Source: Chiayiivirga sp. (GTDB lineage: Bacteria > Pseudomonadota > Gammaproteobacteria > Xanthomonadales > Xanthomonadaceae). Taken from it: a stretch of DNA of 64,000 nt. A program made the translations under genes and the position numbers. Where the stretch lies: the NCBI GenBank assembly GCA_022647565.1, contig JALCLA010000002.1, forward strand, positions 620,001 to 684,000, written 5' to 3'. Below, piece by piece: positions 9,179 through 17,742 of the stretch. Positions within the stretch are counted from its first letter, which is position 1. Each line of letters starts with the position of its first letter. Under the pieces are notes generated by a model. That model was not told the DNA's origin, did not search any database, and saw only the letters and a list, made by a program, of their open reading frames with translations.

Positions 9179-9353
9179 CTATTGAGCTTTGCGTAAATGG
9201 TTGACGAGAGACCGGGCGTCCTTCGACTTCGGCCGCTTCGCGGCCTACGCTCAGGATGAGCGGCATTTGCGAACCGCGCTCATCCTGAGCGTAGCGCCCA
9301 AGGCGCGAAGTCGAAGGACGCGGGCTGTCAATCAATTGCGCAAGTCTCAGTAG
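9179..9353. repeat. MITE-like element, type A, copy 2 (long hairpin inside)
   Basis: About 175 bp with inverted ends: left CTATTGAGCTTTGCGTAAAT, right on the other strand CTACTGAGACTTGCGCAATT, matching the ends of the element at 2677-2806. The interior is a long interrupted hairpin: GCGTCCTTCGACTTCG pairs with its complement near 9305-9321 and CGCTCAGGATGAGCG region pairs with CGCTCATCCTGAGCG. It lies between the Lon-N gene and a second type of element and has no coding capacity. Confidence 0.6.
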
Positions 9354-9513
9354 CGTGGTGTCCCGCAAATACCAGCGAGTGATTCCCGTGTCATTCGCCG
9401 CGATACTGCGCTGCTCGTCGTCGCCATGGCGCTGCCATGCCTCCTCCTCCCGCCTGGTCTCGCAACGAAATCCATCCGGAATTTACTTGCGTTACTTGCG
9501 GGGCACCACGCTA
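9351..9513. repeat. MITE-like element, type B, with ~20-bp inverted ends
   Basis: About 163 bp. The left end TAGCGTGGTGTCCCGCAAAT is matched on the opposite strand at the right end by TAGCGTGGTGCCCCGCAAGT (two mismatches in 20). It abuts the type A element, sharing the bases TAG at 9351-9353, and its right terminus provides the TAG stop codon of mpl. The interior shows no open reading frame of note. Only one copy is visible in the window. Confidence 0.5.
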
Positions 9514-10869
9514 GCGGCCGCGCAGGACCTCCGCGAAGCGCTGCGGCGCACCTTCGAAACCGCCGTTCGACATGAACACCACCTGGTCGCCGGGGCGGAG
9601 CCGGGCCTGCAGCTCTGCCAGCAAGCGGTCCACGTCCGCCACCGCGATGCCCTCGCCGCGCAGGCCGGCAATCACCCGGTCCGCGTCCCAGGGCAGTTCC
9701 GCGCGCCGCAGGAACACGACGACATCCGCGGCATCGAGCGACGGCGCGAGTTCCTCGGCGTGCGCCCCGAGGCGCATCGAATTGCTGCGCGGCTCGATCG
9801 CCACCACCACGCGCCCGCCGCCGCGCGCGCGCAAACCGGCCAGGGTGGTGCGGATCGCCGTGGGATGGTGCGCGAAATCGTCGTAGACGCGAATGCCATC
9901 GCGCTCGGCCAGCAGTTCGAGGCGACGCTTGACGCTGCGGAACTGCGCCAGCGCCGGGATCGCAGCACGCGCGTCGATGCCCGCGGCCTGCGCTGCGGCC
10001 AGCGCCGCGAGCGCATTGAGCACGTTGTGGCGACCGAGCAAGGGCCAGTCCACCACGCCGATCTCGACCTCGCGGCGGATCACGGCGAAACGCGAACCGT
10101 CCGCTGCGATCAGGCGTGCGCGCCATTCGAACGCGCCTTCGATGCCGAACCGTTCCACCGGCGTCCAACAGCCCATCGCCAGCACTTCCGCCAGCGCTGG
10201 GTCCTCGCCGTTCACGATCAGTCGACCACTGCCGGGCACGGTCCGCACCAGATGGTGGAACTGGCGCTGGATCGCGGCCAGATCGGGAAAGATGTCGGCG
10301 TGGTCGTACTCGAGGTTGTTGAGGATCGCGATCCTCGGGCGGTAGTGCACGAATTTGCTGCGCTTGTCGAAGAAGGCGGTGTCGTATTCGTCGGCTTCCA
10401 CCACGAAGCAGTCGCCCGCGCCGCGCCGCGCCGAAGCCTCGAAGTTGCCCGGTACGCCGCCGATCAGGAACCCGGGCCGCGCGCCTTGCGATTCCAGGAT
10501 CCAGGCCAGCAAGGACGAAGTCGTGGTCTTGCCGTGGGTGCCGGCCACGGCCAGCACGGTGCGTCCGGGCAAGACGCGTTCCGCCAGCCATTGCGCGCCC
10601 GAGGTGTAGCGCAGTCCGGCGTCGAGTACATGCTCCACGGCCAGATTGCCGCGCGAGAGCGCGTTGCCAACCACGATCTCGTCGCAATCTGCGGCGATGT
10701 GCTCGGCGCGATAGCCGGATCTCAAGCCGATGCCAAGCGCTTCCAGTTGCGTGCTCATCGGCGGATAGACGTTCTGGTCGGAGCCCTCGACCCGGTCGCC
10801 CTGCTCGCGTGCCAGCGCCGCGAGTCCCCCCATGAAGGTGCCGCAGATGCCGAGGATGTGCAGTTTCAT
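9511..10869 (-). CDS. mpl: UDP-MurNAc:L-Ala-gamma-D-Glu-meso-DAP ligase
   Basis: A 452-residue Mur ligase family member. It opens with MKLHILGICGTFMGGLA, a Mpl-type N-terminus, and has the ATP-binding GTHGKTT at 110-116. Mpl recycles murein tripeptide by joining it to UDP-MurNAc in the cytoplasm. The N-terminal domain (1-105), central ATPase domain (105-320) and C-terminal domain (320-452; FAHHPTAIRTTL, EPRSNSMRLG) are all present and the length is normal. It is preceded by a small membrane-protein gene and adk on the same strand. Its TAG stop lies in a repeat terminus. Confidence 0.93.
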   Translation of the reverse strand: MKLHILGICGTFMGGLAALAREQGDRVEGSDQNVYPPMSTQLEALGIGLRSGYRAEHIAADCDEIVVGNALSRGNLAVEHVLDAGLRYTSGAQWLAERVLPGRTVLAVAGTHGKTTTSSLLAWILESQGARPGFLIGGVPGNFEASARRGAGDCFVVEADEYDTAFFDKRSKFVHYRPRIAILNNLEYDHADIFPDLAAIQRQFHHLVRTVPGSGRLIVNGEDPALAEVLAMGCWTPVERFGIEGAFEWRARLIAADGSRFAVIRREVEIGVVDWPLLGRHNVLNALAALAAAQAAGIDARAAIPALAQFRSVKRRLELLAERDGIRVYDDFAHHPTAIRTTLAGLRARGGGRVVVAIEPRSNSMRLGAHAEELAPSLDAADVVVFLRRAELPWDADRVIAGLRGEGIAVADVDRLLAELQARLRPGDQVVFMSNGGFEGAPQRFAEVLRGR

Positions 10870-10882
10870 CGTGTTGTCCGTG

Positions 10883-11416
10883 TCATTCGGGCGCGCCGAA
10901 CAGTGCGCGCATCACGCCGATCTCGAGCAGGAACAGGCCGAGCGCCAGCAACAGGCCGCCGGCGCGCGGCCAATCCAGGGCGTGCTTCCAGAGGTGTCCG
11001 TTGAGCGCGAGTTTCCACCCGAACAGGCTCAGGCTCAGCCAGCCGACCAGCAGTTGTTCGCGCGTGGGGGCGACTCCGGAATCCGGGCGCGGCAGGTCGA
11101 CCGCGAACAGGGCCAGCGGCAGGAAAACGAGGGTGAAGATCATGCCGGTGCCGGCAAAGGCGGCCAGGGTCTGGGCATAGCGCGGCAGCAGGCCGCGCGA
11201 GGCCAGCAACAGCCAGGGCAGGCCCAGCAGCAATGCCAGTGAAAGCACGATGCGCGCGGCATCGTGCGGGCTGGCGTCCACCAGGCTGACGAAGATCAGG
11301 TCGGCACCGACTCCCAGCACCACCAGTCCACGGGTCAGTGCCGGCGAGTAGGGCAGATCCTGGGGCCCGGCACGCAAGAGGCAGATGCGCCAGAGCAGGC
11401 GCAGCAACGAATTCAT
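10883..11416 (-). CDS. Hypothetical multi-pass membrane protein
   Basis: A 177-residue protein with about five hydrophobic segments (near 28-48, 52-70, 80-105, 120-140, 150-172). There is no recognised domain. It lies between adk and mpl, 13 bp before the mpl start, on the same strand, so co-transcription with mpl is likely. Function unknown. Confidence 0.6.
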   Translation of the reverse strand: MNSLLRLLWRICLLRAGPQDLPYSPALTRGLVVLGVGADLIFVSLVDASPHDAARIVLSLALLLGLPWLLLASRGLLPRYAQTLAAFAGTGMIFTLVFLPLALFAVDLPRPDSGVAPTREQLLVGWLSLSLFGWKLALNGHLWKHALDWPRAGGLLLALGLFLLEIGVMRALFGAPE

Positions 11417-11451
11417 GCGGGCGGAGGCTCGCGCGGAACGCGGGGCGCGAG

Positions 11452-12033
11452 CTAGGCGCTCGCCGCCTGCGGCTGCCGGATCGCCAGCAGCACGCGCTCC
11501 AGCACCTCTTCCACGCCACCCACGCCATAGACGCAGATCAGCTTGCGGCCATTGCGGTAGAAGTCGATCACGGGAGCGGTCTGGTCGGTGTAGACGCGCA
11601 GGCGGTTGCGAACCGCATCGGGGCTGTCGTCGGCGCGGCCTTCGGCCTGGGCGCGGCCGGCAAGGCGCTGGATCAGGAGGTCGGTGCCCACATCCAGCTG
11701 CACCGCGACGTCCACCGGCTGCTGCAGGCGTGCCAGCAGCTCATCGAGCGCGTTGGCCTGCGCCAGGTTGCGCGGGTAACCGTCGAGGATGAAGCCGCCG
11801 CGCACGTCCGGCTGGCTGAGGCGCTCTTCCAGCATGCCGAGCACGATCTCGTCCGACACCAGGTTGCCCGCGGCCATCACTTCCTTGGCCTTGAGTCCGA
11901 GCGGCGTGCCGGCCGCCACCGCGGCGCGCAGCAGCTCGCCGGTGGAGATGTGCGGGACGTTCAAAGCGTCCTTGAGCCGCGTTGCCTGCGTGCCTTTGCC
12001 CGAGCCGGGCGCACCGAGAAGTACCAGTCGCAT
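11452..12033 (-). CDS. adk: Adenylate kinase, short form
   Basis: A 193-residue kinase that interconverts ATP + AMP with 2 ADP. The P-loop GAPGSGKGT is at residues 7-15, HISTGELLR and DGYPRN follow, and the LID is the short form without zinc ligands (GRADDSPDAVRNRLRVY). The ATG at 12033 was chosen because family members begin MRLVLLGAPGSGKGT; ten further in-frame codons upstream are not conserved. It is divergent from the PPi-phosphofructokinase gene 140 bp away, an arrangement I recall from Xanthomonadales. Confidence 0.93.
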   Translation of the reverse strand: MRLVLLGAPGSGKGTQATRLKDALNVPHISTGELLRAAVAAGTPLGLKAKEVMAAGNLVSDEIVLGMLEERLSQPDVRGGFILDGYPRNLAQANALDELLARLQQPVDVAVQLDVGTDLLIQRLAGRAQAEGRADDSPDAVRNRLRVYTDQTAPVIDFYRNGRKLICVYGVGGVEEVLERVLLAIRQPQAASA

Positions 12034-12173
12034 CGAATGACGGATCCAGAAGCCATGAAGCACCGCGCGACCCGGCCGGGCCTTCCGCTAGACTTCCAGC
12101 GGCGCTGTGCGTGCGGACGAAAACGCTAACTGCTGGGCGCAGGCAAGTCAATTCAAACGCTTGGAGTCGGGCA

Positions 12174-13436
12174 ATGGGTCAGGGCAAGTTGTTGTACGCA
12201 CAGTCGGGCGGGGTCACCGCCGTGATCAACGCCACCGCCGCCGGAGTGATCGCCACCGCGCGCCAGCACCGGGTGAAGGTGCTGGCGGCGCGCAACGGCA
12301 TCATCGGCGCGCTGCGCGAAGACCTGATCGACACCAGCAAGGAGTCGGCTGCCGCGATCAGGTCGCTGCGCCACACTCCCGGCGGCGCCTTCGGCTCCTG
12401 CCGCTACAAGCTCAAGTCGCTGGAGGAGAACCGCGAACAGTACGCGCGCCTGATCGAGGTGTTCCGCGCCCACGACGTGCGCGCCTTCCTCTACAACGGC
12501 GGCAATGATTCAGCCGACACCGCCAACAAGGTGTCGCAGATCGCGCGCGCCTTCGGCTATCCGCTGACCTGCATCGGCGTGCCCAAGACCGTGGACAACG
12601 ATCTCGCCGTCACCGACTGCTGTCCGGGCTTCGGCTCGGCCGCGAAGTACGCGGCCGTGTCGATCCTCGAAGCCAGCCTCGACGTTGCCTCGATGTCGGA
12701 ATCGTCCACCAAGGTGTTCGTGATGGAGGTGATGGGCCGTCATGCCGGCTGGTTGGCGGCGGCGGCGGGCTTGGCGCAGCGCGGGCCGGACCAGGCGCCA
12801 CAGATCATCCTGTTCCCGGAAGTCCCGTTCGAACGCGACCGGTTCCTGGCGCGGGTGCAGGAAACGGTGCAGCGCGTGGGCTGGTGCTCGGTGGTGGTGT
12901 CGGAAGGCCTGAAGACGCCCGACGGCAAGTTTCTCGCCGAAGCCGGCGGCAAGGATGCGTTTGGCCACGTGCAACTGGGCGGCGTCGGACCGCAGATCGC
13001 GCAACTGGTGAAGGATCAGCTCGGCTACAAGCAGCACTGGGCGGTGCCCGACTACCTGCAACGCTCAGCCCGCCACCTGGCCTCGAAGACCGACGCCGAA
13101 CACGCCTGGGCCGTGGGCGTGGCGGCGGTGGAGTACGCGCTTGCGGGCAAGAACGCGGTGATGCCGGTGATCAGGCGCACCTCCGATTCGCCGTATCGCT
13201 GGAAGATCGAACCGGCGCCGCTGGCGAAGGTGGCGAACCACGAGAAGAAGATGCCGCGCCATTTCATCAGCAAGGACGGCTACGGCATCACCGCCGCCTG
13301 TCGCAGCTATCTGGAACCGCTGATTCGCGGCGAAGACACGCCGCCCTACGGCAAGGATGGCCTGCCGGCCTACGTCACGCTGAAGAACGTGGCGGTGGCG
13401 CGAAAGCTGCCCGAGTACCGCATCGCGGATCGCTGA
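12174..13436 (+). CDS. pfp: Pyrophosphate-dependent 6-phosphofructokinase
   Basis: A 420-residue phosphofructokinase using pyrophosphate rather than ATP, reversible at the fructose-6-P/fructose-1,6-bisP step. The donor-site motif is GGNDS (109-113): Asp at the fourth position, instead of the Gly of ATP enzymes, is the hallmark of PPi use. PKTVDND (137-143) carries the catalytic Asp, and MGRHAGW (187-193) binds the sugar phosphate. The ATG at 12174 with GGAG upstream fits the family N-terminus; a longer frame from 11982 is discarded. Lysobacterales often lack ATP-PFK and depend on this enzyme. The H+-PPase and soluble PPase genes lie nearby and share its substrate. Confidence 0.9.
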   Translation: MGQGKLLYAQSGGVTAVINATAAGVIATARQHRVKVLAARNGIIGALREDLIDTSKESAAAIRSLRHTPGGAFGSCRYKLKSLEENREQYARLIEVFRAHDVRAFLYNGGNDSADTANKVSQIARAFGYPLTCIGVPKTVDNDLAVTDCCPGFGSAAKYAAVSILEASLDVASMSESSTKVFVMEVMGRHAGWLAAAAGLAQRGPDQAPQIILFPEVPFERDRFLARVQETVQRVGWCSVVVSEGLKTPDGKFLAEAGGKDAFGHVQLGGVGPQIAQLVKDQLGYKQHWAVPDYLQRSARHLASKTDAEHAWAVGVAAVEYALAGKNAVMPVIRRTSDSPYRWKIEPAPLAKVANHEKKMPRHFISKDGYGITAACRSYLEPLIRGEDTPPYGKDGLPAYVTLKNVAVARKLPEYRIADR

Positions 13437-13461
13437 CCCGCCGCCGCGCATCGGGGTCGCT

Positions 13462-14598
13462 TCATCGCTCCCGATGGGCGTAGTCGATGCCGGGCTGCTC
13501 GACCCAGCGCCACGACAGCCAGGACACGAGCAGCACCGGCGGGACCAGCAGCAGCGCCAAGCGCCCCAGTTCCAGCGGCCCGGAACCACCCGCAAGACCG
13601 AGTTGCCCGGCCCAGGCGAACAGCACGGCGTGCCAGAGATAAAGGCTGTAGCTGATCAGGCCGAGGAATCCGAGCACACGCCCGCCGAGGCAGGCGCGCG
13701 ACCAGGATTCGCCGGATGCAGCGGCAAACACGATCAGCGCCAGCGCGGCCCCGGTCAGGCTGTGGTGCCAGAACAGCAAGGGCACGCGTCCGCCATCCAC
13801 CGGGCTGCCGTGCTGGTGCAGGTCGGCCAGCATGATTCCCATCGCGCACAGGCCCAGCAGCAGGACCGGTCGCGCCCAGCGCGTGGCCCGCTCGCCGAGG
13901 CGCAACAGCGCCCACGCCGCCATGAGGCCGAAGACGAACTGATCGAGGCGGCCCACGATCTGGTGGATCATGCCGGCGCCGTACAGGCGGGCCGGGATGC
14001 CGAACAGGAATTCGCCACTGAACAGGCTCTCGTAGGCCACCAGCCGCAAGGTCACCACCCACGCCAGGACCAGCGCCACGACCCAGGCCAGCCGAGCGCG
14101 CGACAGCACCCACGCCAGGGCCGGGAGCAGCAGGTAGAAGTTCCACTCCACCGGCAAGGTCCACCACACCCCGTTGAGCAAGGTGCCCATCGCGGGATGT
14201 AGCCAGAATTGCAGGCTGAGGTAGCCCAGCAGTTGCCAGGCATCGACCGGCCAGGCTCCCTGCACGACGCGCGCGACCAGCAGCAACACCGCCAGTTGCA
14301 GGTAAAACGCCGGCACGACGCGGAAAATGCGGCGGACGAAGTAGCTGCGCAGGTTCGGGAACGCGGCCTCACCGTCGACCCAGCGCAGGAACGGCGGCGC
14401 CAGCAGGAACCCCGAGAGGACGAAGAACAGGTCGACGCCCAGATAGCCGGTCGAGAACAGGAAGCTCCAGTCGACGCCGAGCCAGCTCAGCGCCGGGGCC
14501 TGCGCCAGCAGCCACAGGTGCAGCAACATCACCCACGTCGCGGCGATGCCGCGCAATCCGGTCAGGGACGCAAGGTGGCGGCTGCGGGGCGAGGGCAC
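13462..14598 (-). CDS. Membrane acyltransferase family 3 (OafA/YrhL type)
   Basis: A 378-residue integral membrane protein with about ten transmembrane helices and the family opening LTGLRGIAATWVMLLHLW; the His in that stretch (about residue 27) corresponds to the conserved catalytic/binding His. LFFVLSGFLLAPPFLR and YFVRRIFRVVPAFYL are further signatures. Family members O-acetylate or O-acylate cell-surface polysaccharides, lipids or antibiotics. The start is a GTG. It is convergent with pfp (25 bp apart) and divergent from hppA. The target glycan cannot be inferred. Confidence 0.82.
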   Translation of the reverse strand: MPSPRSRHLASLTGLRGIAATWVMLLHLWLLAQAPALSWLGVDWSFLFSTGYLGVDLFFVLSGFLLAPPFLRWVDGEAAFPNLRSYFVRRIFRVVPAFYLQLAVLLLVARVVQGAWPVDAWQLLGYLSLQFWLHPAMGTLLNGVWWTLPVEWNFYLLLPALAWVLSRARLAWVVALVLAWVVTLRLVAYESLFSGEFLFGIPARLYGAGMIHQIVGRLDQFVFGLMAAWALLRLGERATRWARPVLLLGLCAMGIMLADLHQHGSPVDGGRVPLLFWHHSLTGAALALIVFAAASGESWSRACLGGRVLGFLGLISYSLYLWHAVLFAWAGQLGLAGGSGPLELGRLALLLVPPVLLVSWLSWRWVEQPGIDYAHRER

Positions 14599-14703
14599 GC
14601 GGCTTTATAGCAGAGCCTCGGCGGTGCGGGCCGTGGCCGGGACGCCCGCTCCCGTCCGGAGACGGGCGCAGTCCCGGCCGCTGCGGCGCGCCACCGGTCC
14701 GCT

Positions 14704-14731
14704 TTTACATCGCGACCCCCTTTGCCATACT
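14704..14731 (+). promoter_or_regulatory. Candidate promoter of hppA
   Basis: TTTACA (14704-14709), 16-bp spacer, CATACT (14726-14731), leaving an ~85-nt leader to the ATG at 14821. The leader is GC-rich with a CGGCCTGCCGGCCG palindromic stretch. Confidence 0.4.
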
Positions 14732-14820
14732 CGGCCCCGGCCTGCCGGCCGAGCCCTGTTGCGGGGCCGACACGCCGGCGAGTGCCAGTCCAATTCTGCG
14801 TTCCAATCCGGGGAAGACCA

Positions 14821-16851
14821 ATGCTTGAGCAGTACGGCTTGATGCTCGCGCTCGCGTGTGCGGGCCTGGCAATCGTGTATGGGGTGGTGACGGCGCGCTG
14901 GATCGTGTCGCAACCGGCGGGCAACGAACGCATGCAGCAGATCGCTGCGGCGGTGCAGGAAGGCGCCGGCGCCTATCTGCGGCGCCAATACACCACGATC
15001 GCGATCGTGGGCGCGATCTTGTTCGTGGTGATCGGCTTCGCGCTCAAGAGCTGGCCCACCGCGATCGGCTTCCTGATCGGCGCTGTGCTTTCCGGCGTGG
15101 CCGGCTTCATCGGCATGTTCGTCTCGGTGCGCGCCAACGTGCGCACCGCGCAGGCCGCGACGCTCGGTCTGAATCCGGCGCTCAACGTCAGCTTCAAGGG
15201 CGGCGCGATCACCGGCATGCTGGTGGTGGGCCTGGGCCTGCTCGGCGTGGCAGGCTACTTCTGGTTCGTCACGCGCGGTCAGTCAGCCTCGGCCGAAACC
15301 CTGCAAGCCGCGCTGCACCCGATGATCGGCCTCGCGTTCGGTTCTTCGCTGATCTCGATCTTCGCGCGCCTGGGTGGCGGCATCTTCACCAAGGGTGCGG
15401 ACGTCGGCGCCGATCTCGTGGGCAAGGTCGAAGCCGGCATTCCGGAAGACGATCCGCGCAACCCGGCGGTAATCGCCGACAACGTGGGCGACAACGTCGG
15501 CGACTGCGCCGGCATGGCAGCCGACCTGTTCGAAACCTACGCCGTCACCGTGATTGCCGCGATGCTGGTGGCCAGCATCGCCTATGGCACGTACGGCTGG
15601 AATGGAGTGTTGCTGCCCCTGGTCATGGGAGCGACTTCAATCGTCGCGTCCATCGTGGGCACCTACTTCGTCAAGGCGCGCGAGGGCGGCAAGATCATGA
15701 ATGCGCTCTATCGCGGCCTCGCGGTCTCGGGCGTGCTCGCCGCCGGCGCCTTCTTCTGGGTCACGCGCGAACTGTTCCCGGCCGACGTCGCCATGCCGCT
15801 GTTCTACTGCGCCCTGATCGGACTCGGCCTCACCGCCGCCATGGTCTACATCACCGAGCTGTACACCGCCACCGAGTATGGTGCGGTGCGCCAGGTGGCC
15901 AAGGCTTCCGAAACCGGCCACGGTACCAACGTGATCGCGGGACTCGCCGTATCGATGAAATCCACCGCGCTGCCGGTGCTGGCCGTGGCTGCGGCGATCT
16001 GGGGCTGCTATGAACTGGCCGACCTGTACGGCGTGGCGACGGCGGCCGTGTCGATGCTCTCGATGGCCGGCATGATCGTGGCGCTCGACGCCTACGGTCC
16101 GATCACCGACAACGCCGGCGGCATCGCCGAAATGTCGGGCATGGACAAGGAAATCCGCAAGACCACCGACGCGCTCGATGCCGTGGGCAACACCACCAAG
16201 GCCGTGACCAAGGGCTACGCGATCGGCTCCGCCGGCCTTGCCGCGCTGGTGCTGTTCGCCGACTACGCGCACAAGCTGCAGGCCTCGGGCAAGCAGGTGA
16301 ACTTCTCGATCGACAACCCGGAAGTGGTGATCGGCCTGCTCATCGGCGGCATGATTCCCTACCTGTTCGGCGCCTTCGCGATGCAGGCCGTGGGCCGTGC
16401 CGCCGGCGCGGTGGTGGAGGAAGTGCGCCGCCAGTTCCGCGAGATCCCCGGCATCATGGAAGGCACCGGCAAGCCGCAGTACGACAAGGCCGTGGACCTG
16501 CTGACCCGCGCCGCGATCAAGGAAATGATCGTGCCGTCCCTGCTGCCGCTGATCATCCCGATCATCGTCGGCGTGACGCTGGGTGCCGACGCGCTCGGCG
16601 GCCTGCTGATGGGCACGATCGTCACCGGCCTGTTCGTCGCGATCTCGATGTGCACCGGCGGCGGCGCCTGGGACAACGCCAAGAAATACATCGAGGAAGG
16701 CCACCACGGCGGCAAGGGTTCGGAAGCGCACAAGGCCGCCGTTACCGGCGACACCGTCGGCGATCCCTACAAGGACACCGCCGGCCCCGCGATCAACCCG
16801 CTGATCAAGATCATCAACATCGTGGCGCTGCTGCTGGTTCCCTTGCTGTAA
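14821..16851 (+). CDS. hppA: Membrane-bound H+-translocating pyrophosphatase
   Basis: A 676-residue integral membrane PPase with about 16 transmembrane segments. It hydrolyses PPi and pumps protons. Substrate-binding motifs include [36 protein letters not shown] and the C-terminal [14 protein letters not shown] and [14 protein letters not shown]. In [10 protein letters not shown] the residues at 460 and 463 are Lys and Thr; that pair marks the K+-independent class. The ATG at 14821 follows GGGGAAGACC. A strong hairpin terminator follows. Pairing with PPi-PFK gives the cell a PPi-based energy loop. Confidence 0.95.
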   Translation: MLEQYGLMLALACAGLAIVYGVVTARWIVSQPAGNERMQQIAAAVQEGAGAYLRRQYTTIAIVGAILFVVIGFALKSWPTAIGFLIGAVLSGVAGFIGMFVSVRANVRTAQAATLGLNPALNVSFKGGAITGMLVVGLGLLGVAGYFWFVTRGQSASAETLQAALHPMIGLAFGSSLISIFARLGGGIFTKGADVGADLVGKVEAGIPEDDPRNPAVIADNVGDNVGDCAGMAADLFETYAVTVIAAMLVASIAYGTYGWNGVLLPLVMGATSIVASIVGTYFVKAREGGKIMNALYRGLAVSGVLAAGAFFWVTRELFPADVAMPLFYCALIGLGLTAAMVYITELYTATEYGAVRQVAKASETGHGTNVIAGLAVSMKSTALPVLAVAAAIWGCYELADLYGVATAAVSMLSMAGMIVALDAYGPITDNAGGIAEMSGMDKEIRKTTDALDAVGNTTKAVTKGYAIGSAGLAALVLFADYAHKLQASGKQVNFSIDNPEVVIGLLIGGMIPYLFGAFAMQAVGRAAGAVVEEVRRQFREIPGIMEGTGKPQYDKAVDLLTRAAIKEMIVPSLLPLIIPIIVGVTLGADALGGLLMGTIVTGLFVAISMCTGGGAWDNAKKYIEEGHHGGKGSEAHKAAVTGDTVGDPYKDTAGPAINPLIKIINIVALLLVPLL

Positions 16852-16875
16852 CGCCGCGCTTCAAGCCACCGCAAG

Positions 16876-16910
16876 AACACGAAGCCCCGGGGAAACCGGG
16901 GCTTCGTGTT
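16876..16910 (+). terminator. Hairpin terminator after hppA
   Basis: A perfect 15-bp stem, AACACGAAGCCCCGG paired with CCGGGGCTTCGTGTT, around a GGAAA loop, 24 bp after the hppA stop. A run of only three T follows. Confidence 0.75.
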
Positions 16911-16940
16911 TCCGGCGCCTTGCCGCCAGTCACAGCCCGG

Positions 16941-16958
16941 TATAACATCGATTATAAC
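16941..16958 (+). promoter_or_regulatory. Candidate promoter/operator of the AbrB-Doc pair
   Basis: TATAACATCGATTATAAC: two TATAAC hexamers flank ATCGAT, 20 bp before the antitoxin ATG. It is AT-rich in a GC-rich setting, contains -10-like sequence, and could be the site where an AbrB-fold antitoxin represses its own operon. Confidence 0.4.
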
Positions 16959-16977
16959 TTCGGTTCCGGGCACCGCC

Positions 16978-17199
16978 ATGAAACTCAAGATCACCAGCAT
17001 CGGCAATTCCGCCGGCGTCATCCTGCCCAAGGAATTGCTCGCGCGCCTGCGCGTGGACAAGGGCGACGAGCTGCACGTGCTCGAAACCCCGGACGGCATA
17101 CGCCTCACCGCACACGATCCGGAGTTCGCGGCGCAGATGGAGGTGGTGGAAAAGATCATGCATGAGCGCCGCGACCTGCTGCACAAGCTGGCGCAGTAA
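16978..17199 (+). CDS. AbrB/SpoVT (MazE-type) antitoxin
   Basis: A 73-residue swapped-hairpin AbrB-fold protein: MKLKITSIGNSAGVILPKEL is the classic DNA-binding segment and RVDKGDELHV the second strand pair. The C-terminal 25 residues (EVVEKIMHERRDLLHKLAQ) would form the toxin-binding helix. It lies 9 bp upstream of a Doc-like toxin gene. Its function would be to neutralise the toxin and autorepress the operon. Confidence 0.85.
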   Translation: MKLKITSIGNSAGVILPKELLARLRVDKGDELHVLETPDGIRLTAHDPEFAAQMEVVEKIMHERRDLLHKLAQ

Positions 17200-17208
17200 G
17201 CGGCCGGC

Positions 17209-17637
17209 ATGATCCTGTGGATCAGCAAGGCCCTGGCCCTGGCCATCCACGATCGCCAGCTTGCGCAGCATGGCGGCATTGCGGGCGTGCGCGACGAGGA
17301 CTTGCTGGACTCCGCGCTGGCTCGCCCGCAACAGCGGTACGCCTATGGCGATCCACCGCCAGACCTTGCCGATCTGGCCGCCAGCCTGGCGTTCGGCATT
17401 GCCCGCAACCATCCGTTCGGCGACGGCAACAAGCGCACCGCCGCGGTGGCTTGCGAAGCCTTCCTCGTGCTCAACGGCGCCCGTCTGGCCGCAGACAACC
17501 GCTCCCTGTACCCGGCGTACCTCGCCCTGGCCGACGGCACGGTGTCGGAGGATGAGTTTGCGGCCTGGCTGCGCCCGCACGTGCAGGCGCAGCACGCGGG
17601 CGCAGTCAACGAATCGAAGGCGCGGTATCGGCGTTGA
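17209..17637 (+). CDS. doc: Doc-type (Fic fold) death-on-curing toxin
   Basis: A 142-residue Fic/Doc family protein. The catalytic loop HPFGDGNKRT (68-77) has the His, the acidic residue and the Asn-Lys-Arg expected. Phage P1 Doc phosphorylates EF-Tu and arrests translation; this homologue probably does the same or a related nucleotidyl transfer. The antitoxin is AbrB-type rather than the Phd type of P1, a pairing also seen elsewhere in bacteria. The C-terminal tail after residue 120 is not conserved in the core fold. Confidence 0.87.
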   Translation: MILWISKALALAIHDRQLAQHGGIAGVRDEDLLDSALARPQQRYAYGDPPPDLADLAASLAFGIARNHPFGDGNKRTAAVACEAFLVLNGARLAADNRSLYPAYLALADGTVSEDEFAAWLRPHVQAQHAGAVNESKARYRR

Positions 17638-17742
17638 AGCCGGTCGGTCGCCACGCACGTCAAGCGCTCGCGCCGAAGCCCGAACTCGAGCGGATCGCCG
17701 ACGGCGCCCATGCCGCCGCCGGGGTCCGTTGCCGAATCGTCG

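Noticed and set aside
17638..17742. Possible small gene or tRNA between doc and the MmeI-like gene
   Set aside because: No cloverleaf, ribosome-binding site or conserved frame could be seen in the 105 bp.
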